From contig NZ_JAGLEJ010000038.1 in the NCBI RefSeq assembly GCF_023145115.1, positions 1 through 58,761 on the forward strand: a DNA stretch of 58,761 nt. Direction: 5' to 3'. Position numbers and translations under genes: made by a program. Shown one piece after another: positions 8,160 to 17,084 of the stretch (position 1 is the first letter of the stretch; every line of letters starts with the position of its first letter). The DNA is from Algiphilus sp. (GTDB lineage Bacteria; Pseudomonadota; Gammaproteobacteria; Nevskiales; Nevskiaceae). Below the pieces are notes generated by a model, which was given only the letters and a program-made list of their open reading frames with translations, was not told where the DNA came from and ran no database searches.

Positions 8160-8851
8160 TTCGCAGGCAGGAAGCGGATGCCGCCGTACCAGGCCCGAGT
8201 ACGCTGCCCGGCGTTGTCGCAGTCGGTCATGATCGCGACCGCGTTGATGCGGTCCAGCTCGCGGTCGTGGAAGCGCTCGAAGTCGGCGCGGATGTTGCGC
8301 CTGGCGGTGCGCCAGCCGCCGTCATCGGTCGGCGCACCGGAGGCGAGGGCGACCATGTGCGCCTTGCCGGTGAAGGGATTGGGCCAGTCCGCGCCCGCCG
8401 GCTGGCTGTTGGCCCAGACATAGTTGATCGCCCGGGTACGCCAGCGCAGCACGCTGTGCTCGTCGACCACATAGAGGCGGGCGGGGTAGTCGTCGCCGGA
8501 TTCACTGTGCGGGTCCAGTCCGCCGTAGACCGAGGCGACCTGCCAGCGCCACTCGACGATCGGTGTCTCGCGCAGGTCGATATCGCGCCGCAGCACCAGT
8601 CCCGAACCGGTGCCGCCGTCGCATTCGGCCTGCACGGCCTCGCGATCGTCGTGCTCGACCAGTCGGTAGCCGGTGCGGCCGTTGAAACTGTGGGTGTCCC
8701 AGTCGGCGATCGCCGCAGGCGGGAAGTGCAGGGCCGTCGTGTCCCGGTCCGCGGCCGGCAGCGCGAAGGGGGTCATCGCGCACGCCGCGATTAGCCCGCA
8801 TGCGGCGCGCCGGACGGCGGGCGGATGTCCGCGTTGACGCAGTCCTGTCAT
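8156..8851 (-). CDS. DUF3047 family exported protein
   Basis: A 231-aa predicted secreted protein. A signal peptide spans about residues 1-34 (hydrophobic AACGLIAACAMTPFALPAA). Family signatures in order: a W-R-W-Q-V core strand, SGDDYPARLYVV, INYVWAN, GGWRTARRNIRADFERF and AVAIMTDCDNAGQRTRAWYGGIRF. The DUF3047 family has no established function and is generally periplasmic. Convergent with the photolyase, whose stop it overlaps. ATG 8851 was chosen because the signal peptide begins there. Confidence 0.85.
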   Translation of the reverse strand: MTGLRQRGHPPAVRRAACGLIAACAMTPFALPAADRDTTALHFPPAAIADWDTHSFNGRTGYRLVEHDDREAVQAECDGGTGSGLVLRRDIDLRETPIVEWRWQVASVYGGLDPHSESGDDYPARLYVVDEHSVLRWRTRAINYVWANSQPAGADWPNPFTGKAHMVALASGAPTDDGGWRTARRNIRADFERFHDRELDRINAVAIMTDCDNAGQRTRAWYGGIRFLPAN

Positions 8852-8918
8852 GACACCCGACGCTAGCGCGTGCGCCGCGTTACCACAAGCGCTGTCCGGG
8901 CGCGCGCGACGCCCGCGA

Positions 8919-9623
8919 TCACGGGGTGCGCGCGCAGCACCACACCTGGACGCGGCCGGCGCCGGCGGCGTGCAGTGCCGCGCACAGCGCCTCGCAGCTG
9001 GCGCCGGTGGTGAGCACGTCGTCGATGATCGCGACGTGGCGATCGCGCACCCGCCGCGGATCCGCACTGAAGGCGCCGCGCATGTTGCGGCGCCGCTCGG
9101 CGGCGGACAGGCCGGTCTGGTCTCCGGTCGGGTGCAGCTGGCGCGCCGCGCTCGCCGCAACCGGCAGGCGCCACTCGCGCGCCAGCGCGCGCGCGATCTC
9201 GTCGGCCTGGTTGAAGCCGCGCTCGCGCTGTCGCGCACGGTGCAGCGGCATCGGGATCACCAGCTCCGGCGCAGCCATGCCGGCGTGGCGCGCGCCCTGG
9301 GCCAGCAGCCAGCCCAGTCGCCGCGCGGCGGCGAGATCGTGCCGATACTTCAGGCGCTGCACCCAGCGGTCGGCCGGCGCGGCGTAGCGCAGCGCGCAGT
9401 AGGCCGCCGCCCAGGGGCGCGGGCGGCGCGCGCACGCGGCACAGAAGCCACCCGCGCCGGCGGGCAGCGGCAATGCACAGCCCGGGCAGGCGGGATCGAT
9501 CCACGGCAGCGCGTCGATGCACGCTGCGCACAGCTCGGTCGCGAAGGCCGGTGCATGGCAGTGCGCGCAGCGCGCGTCGTTGAACAGCCACGAGCGGCGA
9601 TCGCCTCGTCTTCCGTCAACCAT
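8919..9623 (-). CDS. comF: ComF family protein (phosphoribosyltransferase-like)
   Basis: A 234-aa ComF/GntX-type protein. The N-terminal zinc-ribbon-like part has paired cysteines (CAHC, CAAC, CPGC, CAAC) and the C-terminal part is a PRTase fold with the PRPP loop VAIIDDVLTTGAS. ComF supports DNA uptake in competent bacteria, and GntX of E. coli is used for growth on DNA; whether this host is competent cannot be told here. It is divergent from bioB, the classical gammaproteobacterial arrangement of bioB next to comF. The start is ATG 9623. Confidence 0.9.
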   Translation of the reverse strand: MVDGRRGDRRSWLFNDARCAHCHAPAFATELCAACIDALPWIDPACPGCALPLPAGAGGFCAACARRPRPWAAAYCALRYAAPADRWVQRLKYRHDLAAARRLGWLLAQGARHAGMAAPELVIPMPLHRARQRERGFNQADEIARALAREWRLPVAASAARQLHPTGDQTGLSAAERRRNMRGAFSADPRRVRDRHVAIIDDVLTTGASCEALCAALHAAGAGRVQVWCCARTP

Positions 9624-9638
9624 TGTGCCGTCCGGAGG

Positions 9639-9667
9639 TTGACAGCGGTCCGGTCGGCACCAAAACT
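9639..9667 (+). promoter_or_regulatory. Possible sigma70 promoter for bioB
   Basis: A perfect -35 hexamer TTGACA at 9639-9644 is followed after 17 bases by AAAACT at 9662-9667, a poor -10 (3 of 6). It lies in the comF-bioB divergent spacer about 80 bases before the bioB start. No BirA-type palindrome was found by eye. Confidence 0.35.
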
Positions 9668-9744
9668 GGCCGTCCCGGTCGGCACCGCGATGCCGGCCAC
9701 CATTCACCGGCGCGCGAGGGCGCGCCCATCGGGGGAGCACACCC

Positions 9745-10758
9745 ATGCAGGCTGGCCAGATCCGCACCGACTGGACGCGCCAGGAGATCAACGATCTCTT
9801 CGCGCTGCCCTTCAACGACCTCCTGTTCATGGCGCAGAGCGCGCACCGTGCGCATTTCGACGCCAACACCGTCCAGCTGTCGACGCTGCTGTCGATCAAG
9901 ACCGGTGCCTGCCCGGAGGACTGCAAGTACTGCCCGCAGTCGATCCGCTACGACACCGGCCTGGAGCGCGAGGCGCTGATGGAGGTCGAGGACGTGCTCT
10001 CCGCGGCGCGCGCGGCCAAGGCCGACGGTGCGTCGCGCTTCTGCATGGGCGCCGCCTGGCGTTCGCCCAAGGATCGCGACATCCCCAAGCTGCAGGCCAT
10101 GATCAGCGGCGTGCGCGAGCTCGGGCTGGAGACCTGCCTGACCGCCGGCATGCTGACCGACAAGCAGGCGACGGCGCTGGCGGAAGGCGGGCTGGATTAC
10201 TACAACCACAATCTGGACACCTCGCCGGAATATTACGGCGAAGTCATCACCACGCGCACCTACGACGACCGCCTGCGCACCCTCGAGGCGGTGCGCGACG
10301 CCGGCATGAAGGTGTGCTGCGGCGGCATCGTGGGCATGGGCGAGACGCGCGACGACCGCGCCGGCCTGCTGGCGCAGCTCGGCGTGCTGGATCCGCATCC
10401 GGAATCAGTGCCGATCAACAATCTCGTGCGCGTGCCCGGCACACCGGTCGACGGCCTGCCGCCCATCGATCCGCTCGAGTTCGTGCGCACCATCGCCGTG
10501 GCGCGCATCGTCATGCCGGCCTCGCACGTGCGCCTGTCGGCCGGTCGCGAGGAAATGAGCGACGAGCTGCAGACGCTGTGCTTCGCCGCCGGCGCCAACT
10601 CGATCTTCTACGGCGAGCGCCTGCTCACCACCGAGAATCCGCAGAACGCCCGCGACCGCGCCCTGTTCGAGCGCCTCGGCCTGCACGCCGAGGAGTGCCG
10701 TGCCGGCGCCGTCCATGGCGAGACGGCCACCACGCCGCGGCAGACGGCCACCGCCTGA
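9745..10758 (+). CDS. bioB: Biotin synthase
   Basis: A radical-SAM enzyme that inserts sulfur into dethiobiotin, the last step of biotin synthesis. At 337 aa it is of usual length. The 4Fe-4S cluster motif is C56-x3-C60-x2-C63 (CPEDCKYC), and the 2Fe-2S cluster ligands are C100, C131, C191 and R263, all present at the E. coli spacing plus three. YNHNLDTSPEYY and the GGIVGMGET loop are intact. First gene of a bioB-bioF-bioD run. Confidence 0.98.
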   Translation: MQAGQIRTDWTRQEINDLFALPFNDLLFMAQSAHRAHFDANTVQLSTLLSIKTGACPEDCKYCPQSIRYDTGLEREALMEVEDVLSAARAAKADGASRFCMGAAWRSPKDRDIPKLQAMISGVRELGLETCLTAGMLTDKQATALAEGGLDYYNHNLDTSPEYYGEVITTRTYDDRLRTLEAVRDAGMKVCCGGIVGMGETRDDRAGLLAQLGVLDPHPESVPINNLVRVPGTPVDGLPPIDPLEFVRTIAVARIVMPASHVRLSAGREEMSDELQTLCFAAGANSIFYGERLLTTENPQNARDRALFERLGLHAEECRAGAVHGETATTPRQTATA

Positions 10759-10765
10759 GCCGGCC

Positions 10766-11968
10766 GTGAGCGCTGCCGGTGCCCTGGACGCGCGCCTGCG
10801 TCCGCAGATCCAGGCGCTGCGCGACAGGGATCTGCACCGGCAGCGCCGCGTCGTCGACGGCAGCCACGGCGCGCGCATCCGGGTCGACGGGCGCGACTGC
10901 GTCAACTTCTGCGCCAACGACTATCTCGGTCTGGCCGCCGACCCGCGGCTGGCGGAGGCTGCGCGTGCCTCGCTGGCGCGCGACGGCACCGGCAGCGGTG
11001 CGGCCGCGCTCATCTCGGGCCACAATCGCGAGCACCGCGCGCTCGAAGAGGCGCTGGCCGACTTTCTCGGCGCGGAGGCGGCGCTGCTGTTCTCGTCGGG
11101 CTGGGCCGCCAATCTCGGTGCCCTGCGCGCGCTGGCGGGGCCCGACACCCATCTCTGCGCCGATGCCCTCAACCATGCCTCGCTGATCGACGGCGTGCGC
11201 CTCACCAAGGCGCCGTACGCGCGCGTGACGCACGCCGATGCCGCCGCCTTCGACGCGGCGCTGGGCAATGCGCCCGATGCCGCCATCGCCGTCACCGACG
11301 GCGTCTTCTCCATGGACGGCGACGTTGCGCCGCTGCCCGAGCTGGCCGGCGTCTGCGCGCGCCGCGGCGCTACCCTCTACGTCGACGATGCGCACGGCTT
11401 CGGCGTGTGCGGTCCGGACGGGCGCGGCAGCCTCGCCGCCGCCGGTCTGTCGCACGCGGACGTGCCGGTCTACGTTGCGACGCTGGGCAAGTCGCTGGGT
11501 GCCAGCGGTGCCTTCGTGGCGGGTTCGCGCACCCTGATCGACTATCTGGTGCAGAAGGCGCGCACCTGGGTGTTCTCCACTGCACCGCCGCCGGCATTGT
11601 CGGCCGCGGCGCGCGCCGGTCTGGCGGTGCTGCGCAGCGAGCCGGAGCGCCTCGCCGCGCTGCACGCCAACATCGCCCACTTCCGCGCCGGCGCCACCGA
11701 GCGCGGCATCCGGCTGGGTCCGCCCGACGGCGCCGCCGGCGAGCACGCAATCCAGCCCCTGCTGCTGGGCGATGCCGGCCGCACCATGGCGGCGTCGCGT
11801 GCGCTGTTCGAGCGCGGCTACTGGGTGGCCGGCATTCGTCCCCCCACCGTGCCCGCCGGCACCAGCCGCCTGCGCCTGACGCTGTCCGCCGCGCACACCC
11901 GCGAGCAGATCGAGGGCGTGCTCGACGCGCTCCACGCAGTGCTGGCACCGCAGGCCGAGCCGGCGTGA
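10766..11968 (+). CDS. bioF: 8-amino-7-oxononanoate synthase
   Basis: A PLP-dependent condensation of pimeloyl-ACP or -CoA with alanine. The fold-type I aminotransferase features are clear: NDYLGLAADPRL near the N-terminus, FSSGWAANLG, VDDAHGFGVCG and the PLP lysine at about K242 in TLGKSLGASGAF. I chose GTG 10766 (400 aa), 8 bases after the bioB stop; the longer frame from ATG 10700 would overlap bioB and add an Arg/Pro-rich extension not expected in the family. It overlaps bioD in a GTGA arrangement. Confidence 0.95.
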   Translation: MSAAGALDARLRPQIQALRDRDLHRQRRVVDGSHGARIRVDGRDCVNFCANDYLGLAADPRLAEAARASLARDGTGSGAAALISGHNREHRALEEALADFLGAEAALLFSSGWAANLGALRALAGPDTHLCADALNHASLIDGVRLTKAPYARVTHADAAAFDAALGNAPDAAIAVTDGVFSMDGDVAPLPELAGVCARRGATLYVDDAHGFGVCGPDGRGSLAAAGLSHADVPVYVATLGKSLGASGAFVAGSRTLIDYLVQKARTWVFSTAPPPALSAAARAGLAVLRSEPERLAALHANIAHFRAGATERGIRLGPPDGAAGEHAIQPLLLGDAGRTMAASRALFERGYWVAGIRPPTVPAGTSRLRLTLSAAHTREQIEGVLDALHAVLAPQAEPA

Positions 11969-12675
11969 GCACGGTGGTCGGCATCACCGGCACCGATACC
12001 GGCGTCGGCAAGACCGTCGTTGCCTGTGCGCTGCTGCGCGCACTGCGCGCGGCGGGGCACATCGCCACAGGCTACAAGCCGGTGGCCAGCGGCGCCGAGG
12101 CCACGCCCGAGGGGCTGCGCAACGAGGATGCGCTGGCGCTGCTCGATGCCTCGACGCCGGGGCTTGCCTATGCCGACATCAATCCGGTGACCTTCGAAGC
12201 CGCCATCGCGCCCCACATCGCGGCCGCGCGCGAAGAGCGTCCGGTCGACCCGGATGTGCTCGATGCCGGCCTGGCGGCGCTGCGCGCCCGGGCGGACCGG
12301 GTGGTCGTCGAGGGCGCCGGCGGCTGGTGCGTCCCGCTCACGCCGGAGCTGGATTTCGCGGACTGGTTCGCGGCCCACCGCATGCCGGTGGTGCTGGTCG
12401 TGGGACTCAAGCTGGGCGCCATCAACCATGCCGTGCTCAGCGCCCGGGCCATGCAGGATGCGGGTTGCTGGGCCGGCTGGGTGGCCAACCAGCTGCCCGA
12501 CGAGGCCACCGGCACGGCCGACGAGATGGTTGCCACGCTGAGCGCGCGCCTCGGGCCGCCGCTGGTGCGCATCGGCAGTCACGAGCCGGTCGCGGCCATG
12601 GTCGAGGCCTGGACGGCGGCGCTGCCGCGCCTCGACGGTGCGATGGCGGCGGGCGAGGCCGCGCCAACGGTCTAG
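11965..12675 (+). CDS. bioD: Dethiobiotin synthetase
   Basis: ATP-dependent carboxylation of 7,8-diaminononanoate to close the ureido ring. The N-terminus shows the P-loop GTDTGVGKT, then GYKPVASGAE, the EGAGGWCVPL active-site loop and GLKLGAINHAVLS. It is 236 aa. The start is GTG 11965, overlapping the bioF stop by 4 bases. No bioA (the step between BioF and BioD) and no bioC/bioH occur downstream in the window, so they must lie elsewhere. Confidence 0.97.
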   Translation: MSTVVGITGTDTGVGKTVVACALLRALRAAGHIATGYKPVASGAEATPEGLRNEDALALLDASTPGLAYADINPVTFEAAIAPHIAAAREERPVDPDVLDAGLAALRARADRVVVEGAGGWCVPLTPELDFADWFAAHRMPVVLVVGLKLGAINHAVLSARAMQDAGCWAGWVANQLPDEATGTADEMVATLSARLGPPLVRIGSHEPVAAMVEAWTAALPRLDGAMAAGEAAPTV

Positions 12676-12687
12676 CGGCTCGGCCGG

Positions 12688-13659
12688 TTACCCCGAGGGT
12701 CCGGAGAGGCGCTGCAGCAGCTCGGCGCCATGGTGCACGGCGTCGATGCCCCACAGCATGGTGAGCAGGGCGGCGATGCCGAGACCGAGCAGCGCGAGCG
12801 GCATGGGCAGCAGCGCGGGCGGCGGCGGCGGGCCGATCAGGGCGGCGATGCGGGCGTGCAGCGCCCCGTCGGGGCGGCCGCCCGCATCCGGTGCGGCGGT
12901 GTGCGCGGCGCGGCGTGCCCGCAGCAGCGCGTCGGCGACGCGCAGTGGATCGGCTTCGGCGCGTGCGGCGGCGCGATCGCAGCTCTGCTCGCAGGCGACG
13001 CGCAGGTCGTGCATCAGCGCGCGACCCGGTCCGGAGAGGAGCGCGGGTCCGGCGATGGCGGCCAGCAGCTGGCGCAGGGCGTCGCGGCGCCGGGCGTGCG
13101 CTTCCTCGTGCAGCAGCACGCTCGACAGGGCCTGCGGGGCGAGTTGCGCGAGCATGCCCCGCGACACGAAGACGCGGGGGCGCCAGAGGCCGACCGCGAG
13201 CGCGACCGGCTGGTCGGTCTCGACGACGCGGAACTGGCCGTCCCGGGTCGGCGACGACAGCGCGGCCAGCTGACGCGCGCGGCGGTCGTGCCGCAGCAGT
13301 GGCAGCGTGATCCGCCAGATCGCCGCCGTCACGACCAGCGCGGCGAGCGCGTCGATCAGCCAGCGCGCCGGCCCGTCGTTCAGGGCGGGTGCGTGCGCGC
13401 CGCAGCCGATGCCGGCGTGGCAGTGCGCGGAGACGGCCAGTTCGCGCGCCACCGGCAGGTACAGCGCCAGCGTCACGGCTCCCGCGAGCAGCGCCGGCAG
13501 GACGGCGACGCCGGTGAGGGCGCGGGTCCGCGTCTCGGGCTGCAGCGTGTCGAGCGGTCGTCGCAGCAGACGGTAGGCGCCGGCGACCGCGAAGCCGGTC
13601 AGCCACCACAGCAGCGCGAATATGACCACCGCCAGCGCGGCGTGCTGCAGCAGGCTCAT
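12688..13659 (-). CDS. M56 (BlaR1/MecR1-type) membrane metallopeptidase
   Basis: A 323-aa membrane protein with hydrophobic helices at both ends and a zinc-peptidase motif HEEAHARRRD (HExxH) in the cytoplasmic loop, followed by ACEQSCDRAA with the expected third-ligand region. It lacks the C-terminal penicillin-binding domain of true BlaR1. In this family, signal-activated cleavage of the partner repressor derepresses target genes. The start overlaps the BlaI-type gene by 4 bases (ATGA), so the two form a sensor-repressor operon. The signal is unknown. Confidence 0.9.
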   Translation of the reverse strand: MSLLQHAALAVVIFALLWWLTGFAVAGAYRLLRRPLDTLQPETRTRALTGVAVLPALLAGAVTLALYLPVARELAVSAHCHAGIGCGAHAPALNDGPARWLIDALAALVVTAAIWRITLPLLRHDRRARQLAALSSPTRDGQFRVVETDQPVALAVGLWRPRVFVSRGMLAQLAPQALSSVLLHEEAHARRRDALRQLLAAIAGPALLSGPGRALMHDLRVACEQSCDRAAARAEADPLRVADALLRARRAAHTAAPDAGGRPDGALHARIAALIGPPPPPALLPMPLALLGLGIAALLTMLWGIDAVHHGAELLQRLSGPSG

Positions 13660-14075
13660 GCGCCGGCGCCGTCGTCCCGGCCGCGCTGGCGGCGCGTCTC
13701 GGCCACCCAGTCCTCGAGCTGCTGCAGCGTGGCCTCGTCGATGTCGGTCGACAGGTCGACCAGCCCCACGCTGCCCGCCGGCTCGGTGCCGGACAGGTCG
13801 TGGACGAGCTCGGCGACCAGGCGGGCCAGCAGCGTCTCGCGCGACATCGGCGCGGTGTAGCAATAGGCGCGGCCGCGCTTGTGGCGCGCCACCAGACCCT
13901 TGCGCGTCAGGCGCTCGACCGTGCTCTGCACGGTGCTCAGCGTCACGCCGCGCACGTCGGCCAGCCGCTCGTGGATGGCCTGGGCGTCGGCGTTGCCGTC
14001 GCGCCACAGCACTTCCAGGACGTCGCGCTCGAGATCGCCGAGCGGCGGCGTGCGCTTGCGGTAGAGGCCGAACAT
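13656..14075 (-). CDS. BlaI/MecI/CopY family winged-helix repressor
   Basis: A 139-aa DNA-binding protein. The first 80 residues form the family's winged helix (LGDLERDVLEVLWRDGNADAQ, then GVTLSTVQSTVERLTRKGLVARHKRGRAYCYTA), and the C-terminal part is the dimerisation region including LVHDLSG and an acidic tail. It is co-translated with the M56 peptidase downstream and divergent from the TonB receptor at 14183, which is therefore a natural regulatory target along with autoregulation. The start was set at ATG 14075. Confidence 0.93.
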   Translation of the reverse strand: MFGLYRKRTPPLGDLERDVLEVLWRDGNADAQAIHERLADVRGVTLSTVQSTVERLTRKGLVARHKRGRAYCYTAPMSRETLLARLVAELVHDLSGTEPAGSVGLVDLSTDIDEATLQQLEDWVAETRRQRGRDDGAGA

Positions 14076-14152
14076 GTCGGCAATGTAGCGCAAATGGTGC
14101 GCCGCGCAAAAACCGATCGCTTCTCGGTCTTCGCGACCGGCCTTAGCCTGCG

Positions 14153-14175
14153 TCTCATTGCATACAACAGTGAGA
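14153..14175. promoter_or_regulatory. Inverted repeat in blaI-TonB receptor spacer
   Basis: TCTCA at 14153-14157 and TGAGA at 14171-14175 form a dyad around an inner TTG-CATA-CAA, directly before the receptor ATG at 14183. It may be an operator for the divergent BlaI-type repressor, but it does not closely match published BlaI or Fur sites, and a 5-bp arm can arise by chance. Confidence 0.3.
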
Positions 14176-14182
14176 ACAAACG

Positions 14183-16210
14183 ATGGCGTATCAGGGGCGC
14201 CCCGCCAGGGGCACGGGATGGCTGGCAGCTCTGCTGACCGGTTGGGCGGTCGCGACGCCGGTCGCTGCGCAGGACGAGGCCGCCACACCGGTCACCGATC
14301 TCGACGAGCTGGTGGTGACCGTGGGCCGGCAGGAGCTCCTCCAGAGCGAGACGCCGGCGCCGGTCAGCGTCATCGATCGCGACGCCATCGAGCGCCGGCA
14401 GGCGCGCAGCATCGACGATCTCCTGCGCGACGCACCCGGCGTGACCATCTCGGGTGGTCCGCGCCGCGCCGCGCTGATGCCCACCATCCGCGGTCTCACC
14501 GACGGCCGTGTGGTGGTGCGCATCGACGGCGCGCGGCAGAACATGCAGATCCGCCATCGCGGTCAGACCTTCCTCGACCCCAGCCTGCTGCAGCGTGTCG
14601 AGGTGCTGCGCGGGCCGGCCTCGACGCTGTTCGGCAGCGGCGCCATCGGCGGCGTGGTCGACTTCCGCACCCTCGATGCCGGGCAGTTCCTCGATGAGGG
14701 TGAGCGCTTCGGCGGCCGGCTCATGACCGGCTACCAGAGCAATGCCGACGAGACCATCGGGTCGCTGAGCCTGGCGGGACGGCGGGGCGACTTCGGCCTG
14801 CTCGGCGGCATCACGCGCAGCCGCGCCGACGACTTCGAGGACGGCAACGGTGACACCGAGCCGTTCTCCGGCAACGATCTGGTGTCCGGGCTGGTCAAGG
14901 GCAGCTGGACGCCGGCCGGCCCGAGCCGCCTGAGCGCCACCTATCTCGACTACTACGACGACAGCGACAGCCGCACCACCGCCGACCGGCCGCGCGGCGA
15001 TGCGGTCCGGCGGCTCACGCGGCAGCGTACCGCCTCGCTGCAGTACGGCTTCCGGCCCGCCGGCAGCGCGCTGTGGGATGTGGCGGCGACGCTGTATCGC
15101 ACCGATCTCTCGCTCGACGGCCGCACGCTCGAAACCGGGGACCGCAGCCTGTCCGAGCTCGCCACCACCGGTCTGGATCTGTTCAACAACAGCCGCGCCA
15201 GCGCGCTCGGTGTGGATCATCTGCTCACCTACGGCATCGAGCTCTATCGCGACGAGCAGACCGGGCGCGAGAACGGCGTGCCGGATCCGGGTTTCGCGAG
15301 CTCCGAGCAGAACACCGTCGGCGCCTTCGTGCAGGATCGCCTCGCGCTCACCGATCGCGCGACGCTGACGCTGGGCGTGCGCTTCGACTACATCGAGCAG
15401 GAGGCCGATCGCGAGGGCGAGGAAACCAGCCGTTTCGACGAGTGGTCGCCGCAGGCCACCTTCTCGTACCAGCTGTTCGGCGGTCTCAGCGCCTACGCCA
15501 GCTACGCAGAGGCCTTCCGCGCGCCCAACCTGCGCGAGCTGTTCGTCGCCGGCGAACACTTCCCCGGCAACACCTATCTGCCCAACCCGGACCTGCAGCC
15601 CGAGCGCGCGCACAACAAGGAGATCGGGCTGAACTACCTCCGTCGCGGGATCTGGACCAGCGGCGACCGCCTGCGCGGCGGCGTCAGCCTCTACCAGAAC
15701 GACATCGAGGACTTCCTCGAGCAGATCGTGCGCGGCGGCAACGCCACCGACGGGCTGGCCAACACAACGCGCTTCGAGAATACCGAGGACGCACGCCTGC
15801 GCGGTGCCGAGATCGAGCTGCGCTACGACCACCCCGCCTTCTACGCCGCCATCATCGGCAGCCTGCTGCGCGGTGACGACGAGGGCGAGGACGAGCCGCT
15901 GGAGGGCATGCCGGCCGACAGCCTCACCGTCATCGCCGCCGTCACGCCGCCGGGACGCGGTCTCGAGACCGGGGTGCGGGTCGAGATGGTGGCCCGCCAG
16001 GACCGCCTGCCGCCGACCACCGATCCCGATGCCGCCGGCCCGGCGCCCGGCTATGCCGTCACCGATCTCTTCCTGCGCGCGCCCATCGCCGGGACCCTCG
16101 ACCTCGAGCTGCGCATGGACAACGTGTTCGACCGCACCTATCGTCGCGCCACCAATCTCATCAACAGCCCGGGGCGCAATCTGCGCGCGCAGATCGCCTA
16201 CCGCTTCTGA
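14183..16210 (+). CDS. TonB-dependent receptor, heme/hemoglobin-type
   Basis: A 675-aa outer-membrane receptor. The signal peptide ends near residue 30 (VATPVAAQ). The plug domain follows (DELVVTVGRQ as TonB-box region, PAPVSVIDRDAIERRQA, RGLTDGRVVVRIDGARQN), with HRGQTFLDPSLLQRVEVLRG and GSGAIGGVVDF closely resembling the hemoglobin/transferrin/lactoferrin receptor group. The beta-barrel contains SYAEAFRAPNLRELF and the protein ends in AYRF, the outer-membrane assembly signature. Substrate is probably heme or another iron source, inferred from the plug motifs. A DUF4198 gene follows 17 bases downstream. Confidence 0.93.
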   Translation: MAYQGRPARGTGWLAALLTGWAVATPVAAQDEAATPVTDLDELVVTVGRQELLQSETPAPVSVIDRDAIERRQARSIDDLLRDAPGVTISGGPRRAALMPTIRGLTDGRVVVRIDGARQNMQIRHRGQTFLDPSLLQRVEVLRGPASTLFGSGAIGGVVDFRTLDAGQFLDEGERFGGRLMTGYQSNADETIGSLSLAGRRGDFGLLGGITRSRADDFEDGNGDTEPFSGNDLVSGLVKGSWTPAGPSRLSATYLDYYDDSDSRTTADRPRGDAVRRLTRQRTASLQYGFRPAGSALWDVAATLYRTDLSLDGRTLETGDRSLSELATTGLDLFNNSRASALGVDHLLTYGIELYRDEQTGRENGVPDPGFASSEQNTVGAFVQDRLALTDRATLTLGVRFDYIEQEADREGEETSRFDEWSPQATFSYQLFGGLSAYASYAEAFRAPNLRELFVAGEHFPGNTYLPNPDLQPERAHNKEIGLNYLRRGIWTSGDRLRGGVSLYQNDIEDFLEQIVRGGNATDGLANTTRFENTEDARLRGAEIELRYDHPAFYAAIIGSLLRGDDEGEDEPLEGMPADSLTVIAAVTPPGRGLETGVRVEMVARQDRLPPTTDPDAAGPAPGYAVTDLFLRAPIAGTLDLELRMDNVFDRTYRRATNLINSPGRNLRAQIAYRF

Positions 16211-16227
16211 TCCCCGACGGAGCCCCC

Positions 16228-16977
16228 ATGCCGATCCCTCACCGTGCGCTCGCCTGCCTGGCGGCATCCTGTCTGCCGGTCGCCGCGACCGCGCATTTCC
16301 CGTGGCTGGCGCCCGACGCGATGCAGGTCGCGCCCGGCACGCCGCTGACCTTCGAAGTGGCCTTCGGCCACGGTCCGGAGGATGTCCGCTCGCTCGAGAC
16401 CGATCGCATCGCTGATCTGGTCATGCTCGGTGCCGACGGCGGTCGCTGGTCCATCGCCGCGGGCGGTGAGGCGACGCTGATCGCCGACGACGTCGGCGCC
16501 GCCGGCGTGGCGGTGCTGGCGGGGCGGCAGAAGTCGGGCTTCTGGACCCGCACGCCCGAGGGCGGCAAGCGGCTGTCCCGCGCCGAGTATCCCGACGGTG
16601 GCGAGTGCAGCTACTCGAGCAACGGGTTCAAGGCGCTGGTCCGGGTCGGCGACGGCGAGGACGGCAGCGTCGCCACCGGCGCGGTCGGACATCCGCTGGA
16701 AATCGTGCCCGAGGCGCTGCCGTCGGCATCCGGCGGCGCGTCGCTGCCGGTGCGTCTGCTGTTCGACGGCGCGCCGCTGGCCGCCGACATCGCGGCGGTG
16801 CCGCTGACCGACGAGGGCGAAGCCGTCACCGTTGCCACCGATGCCGACGGCAGGGCGGATCTGACCCTGCCCGCCGGGCGCTGGATGCTCCACGCCACGC
16901 ACAGCACGCCGTACGAGGATGCGGCCGTCTGCGACGAGAACAGTTACAGCGCGACGCTGGTGCTCGAACGCGAATGA
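16228..16977 (+). CDS. DUF4198 domain periplasmic protein
   Basis: A 249-aa exported protein with signal peptide residues 1-22 (AASCLPVAATA, then HFPWLAPD). The DUF4198 pattern is seen: a leading H-F-P-W after cleavage, TPLTFEVAFGH, and a C-terminal Ig-like part with DADGRADLTLPAGRWMLHATHS. DUF4198 proteins usually accompany TonB receptors and metal-uptake systems and are thought to bind metal, partly by the mature N-terminal His. It follows the receptor closely, so the pair is likely one operon. A second DUF4198 gene lies at 50789. Confidence 0.85.
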   Translation: MPIPHRALACLAASCLPVAATAHFPWLAPDAMQVAPGTPLTFEVAFGHGPEDVRSLETDRIADLVMLGADGGRWSIAAGGEATLIADDVGAAGVAVLAGRQKSGFWTRTPEGGKRLSRAEYPDGGECSYSSNGFKALVRVGDGEDGSVATGAVGHPLEIVPEALPSASGGASLPVRLLFDGAPLAADIAAVPLTDEGEAVTVATDADGRADLTLPAGRWMLHATHSTPYEDAAVCDENSYSATLVLERE

Positions 16978-17084
16978 CCGCTCGTCCCGCCCGTGTCGAG
17001 GCCGCGGCGTCCGCGCGGCGGGCCTGACGGGCGGCGGCCGGACAACCGTTGTCGCTTCCGCGCCGGCTGCCTACACTTGCCGGC

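Noticed and set aside
10700..10765. Longer bioF start at ATG 10700
   Set aside because: It would overlap bioB and add an Arg/Pro-rich extension; GTG 10766 gives the family length.
14153..14175. Fur box upstream of the heme-type receptor
   Set aside because: Only about half of the arm positions of the 7-1-7 consensus match, unlike the perfect site at 52859; kept only as a generic inverted repeat.
13943..16267. 774-codon minus-strand frame opposite the TonB receptor
   Set aside because: Antisense shadow with no ribosome-binding site or domain.
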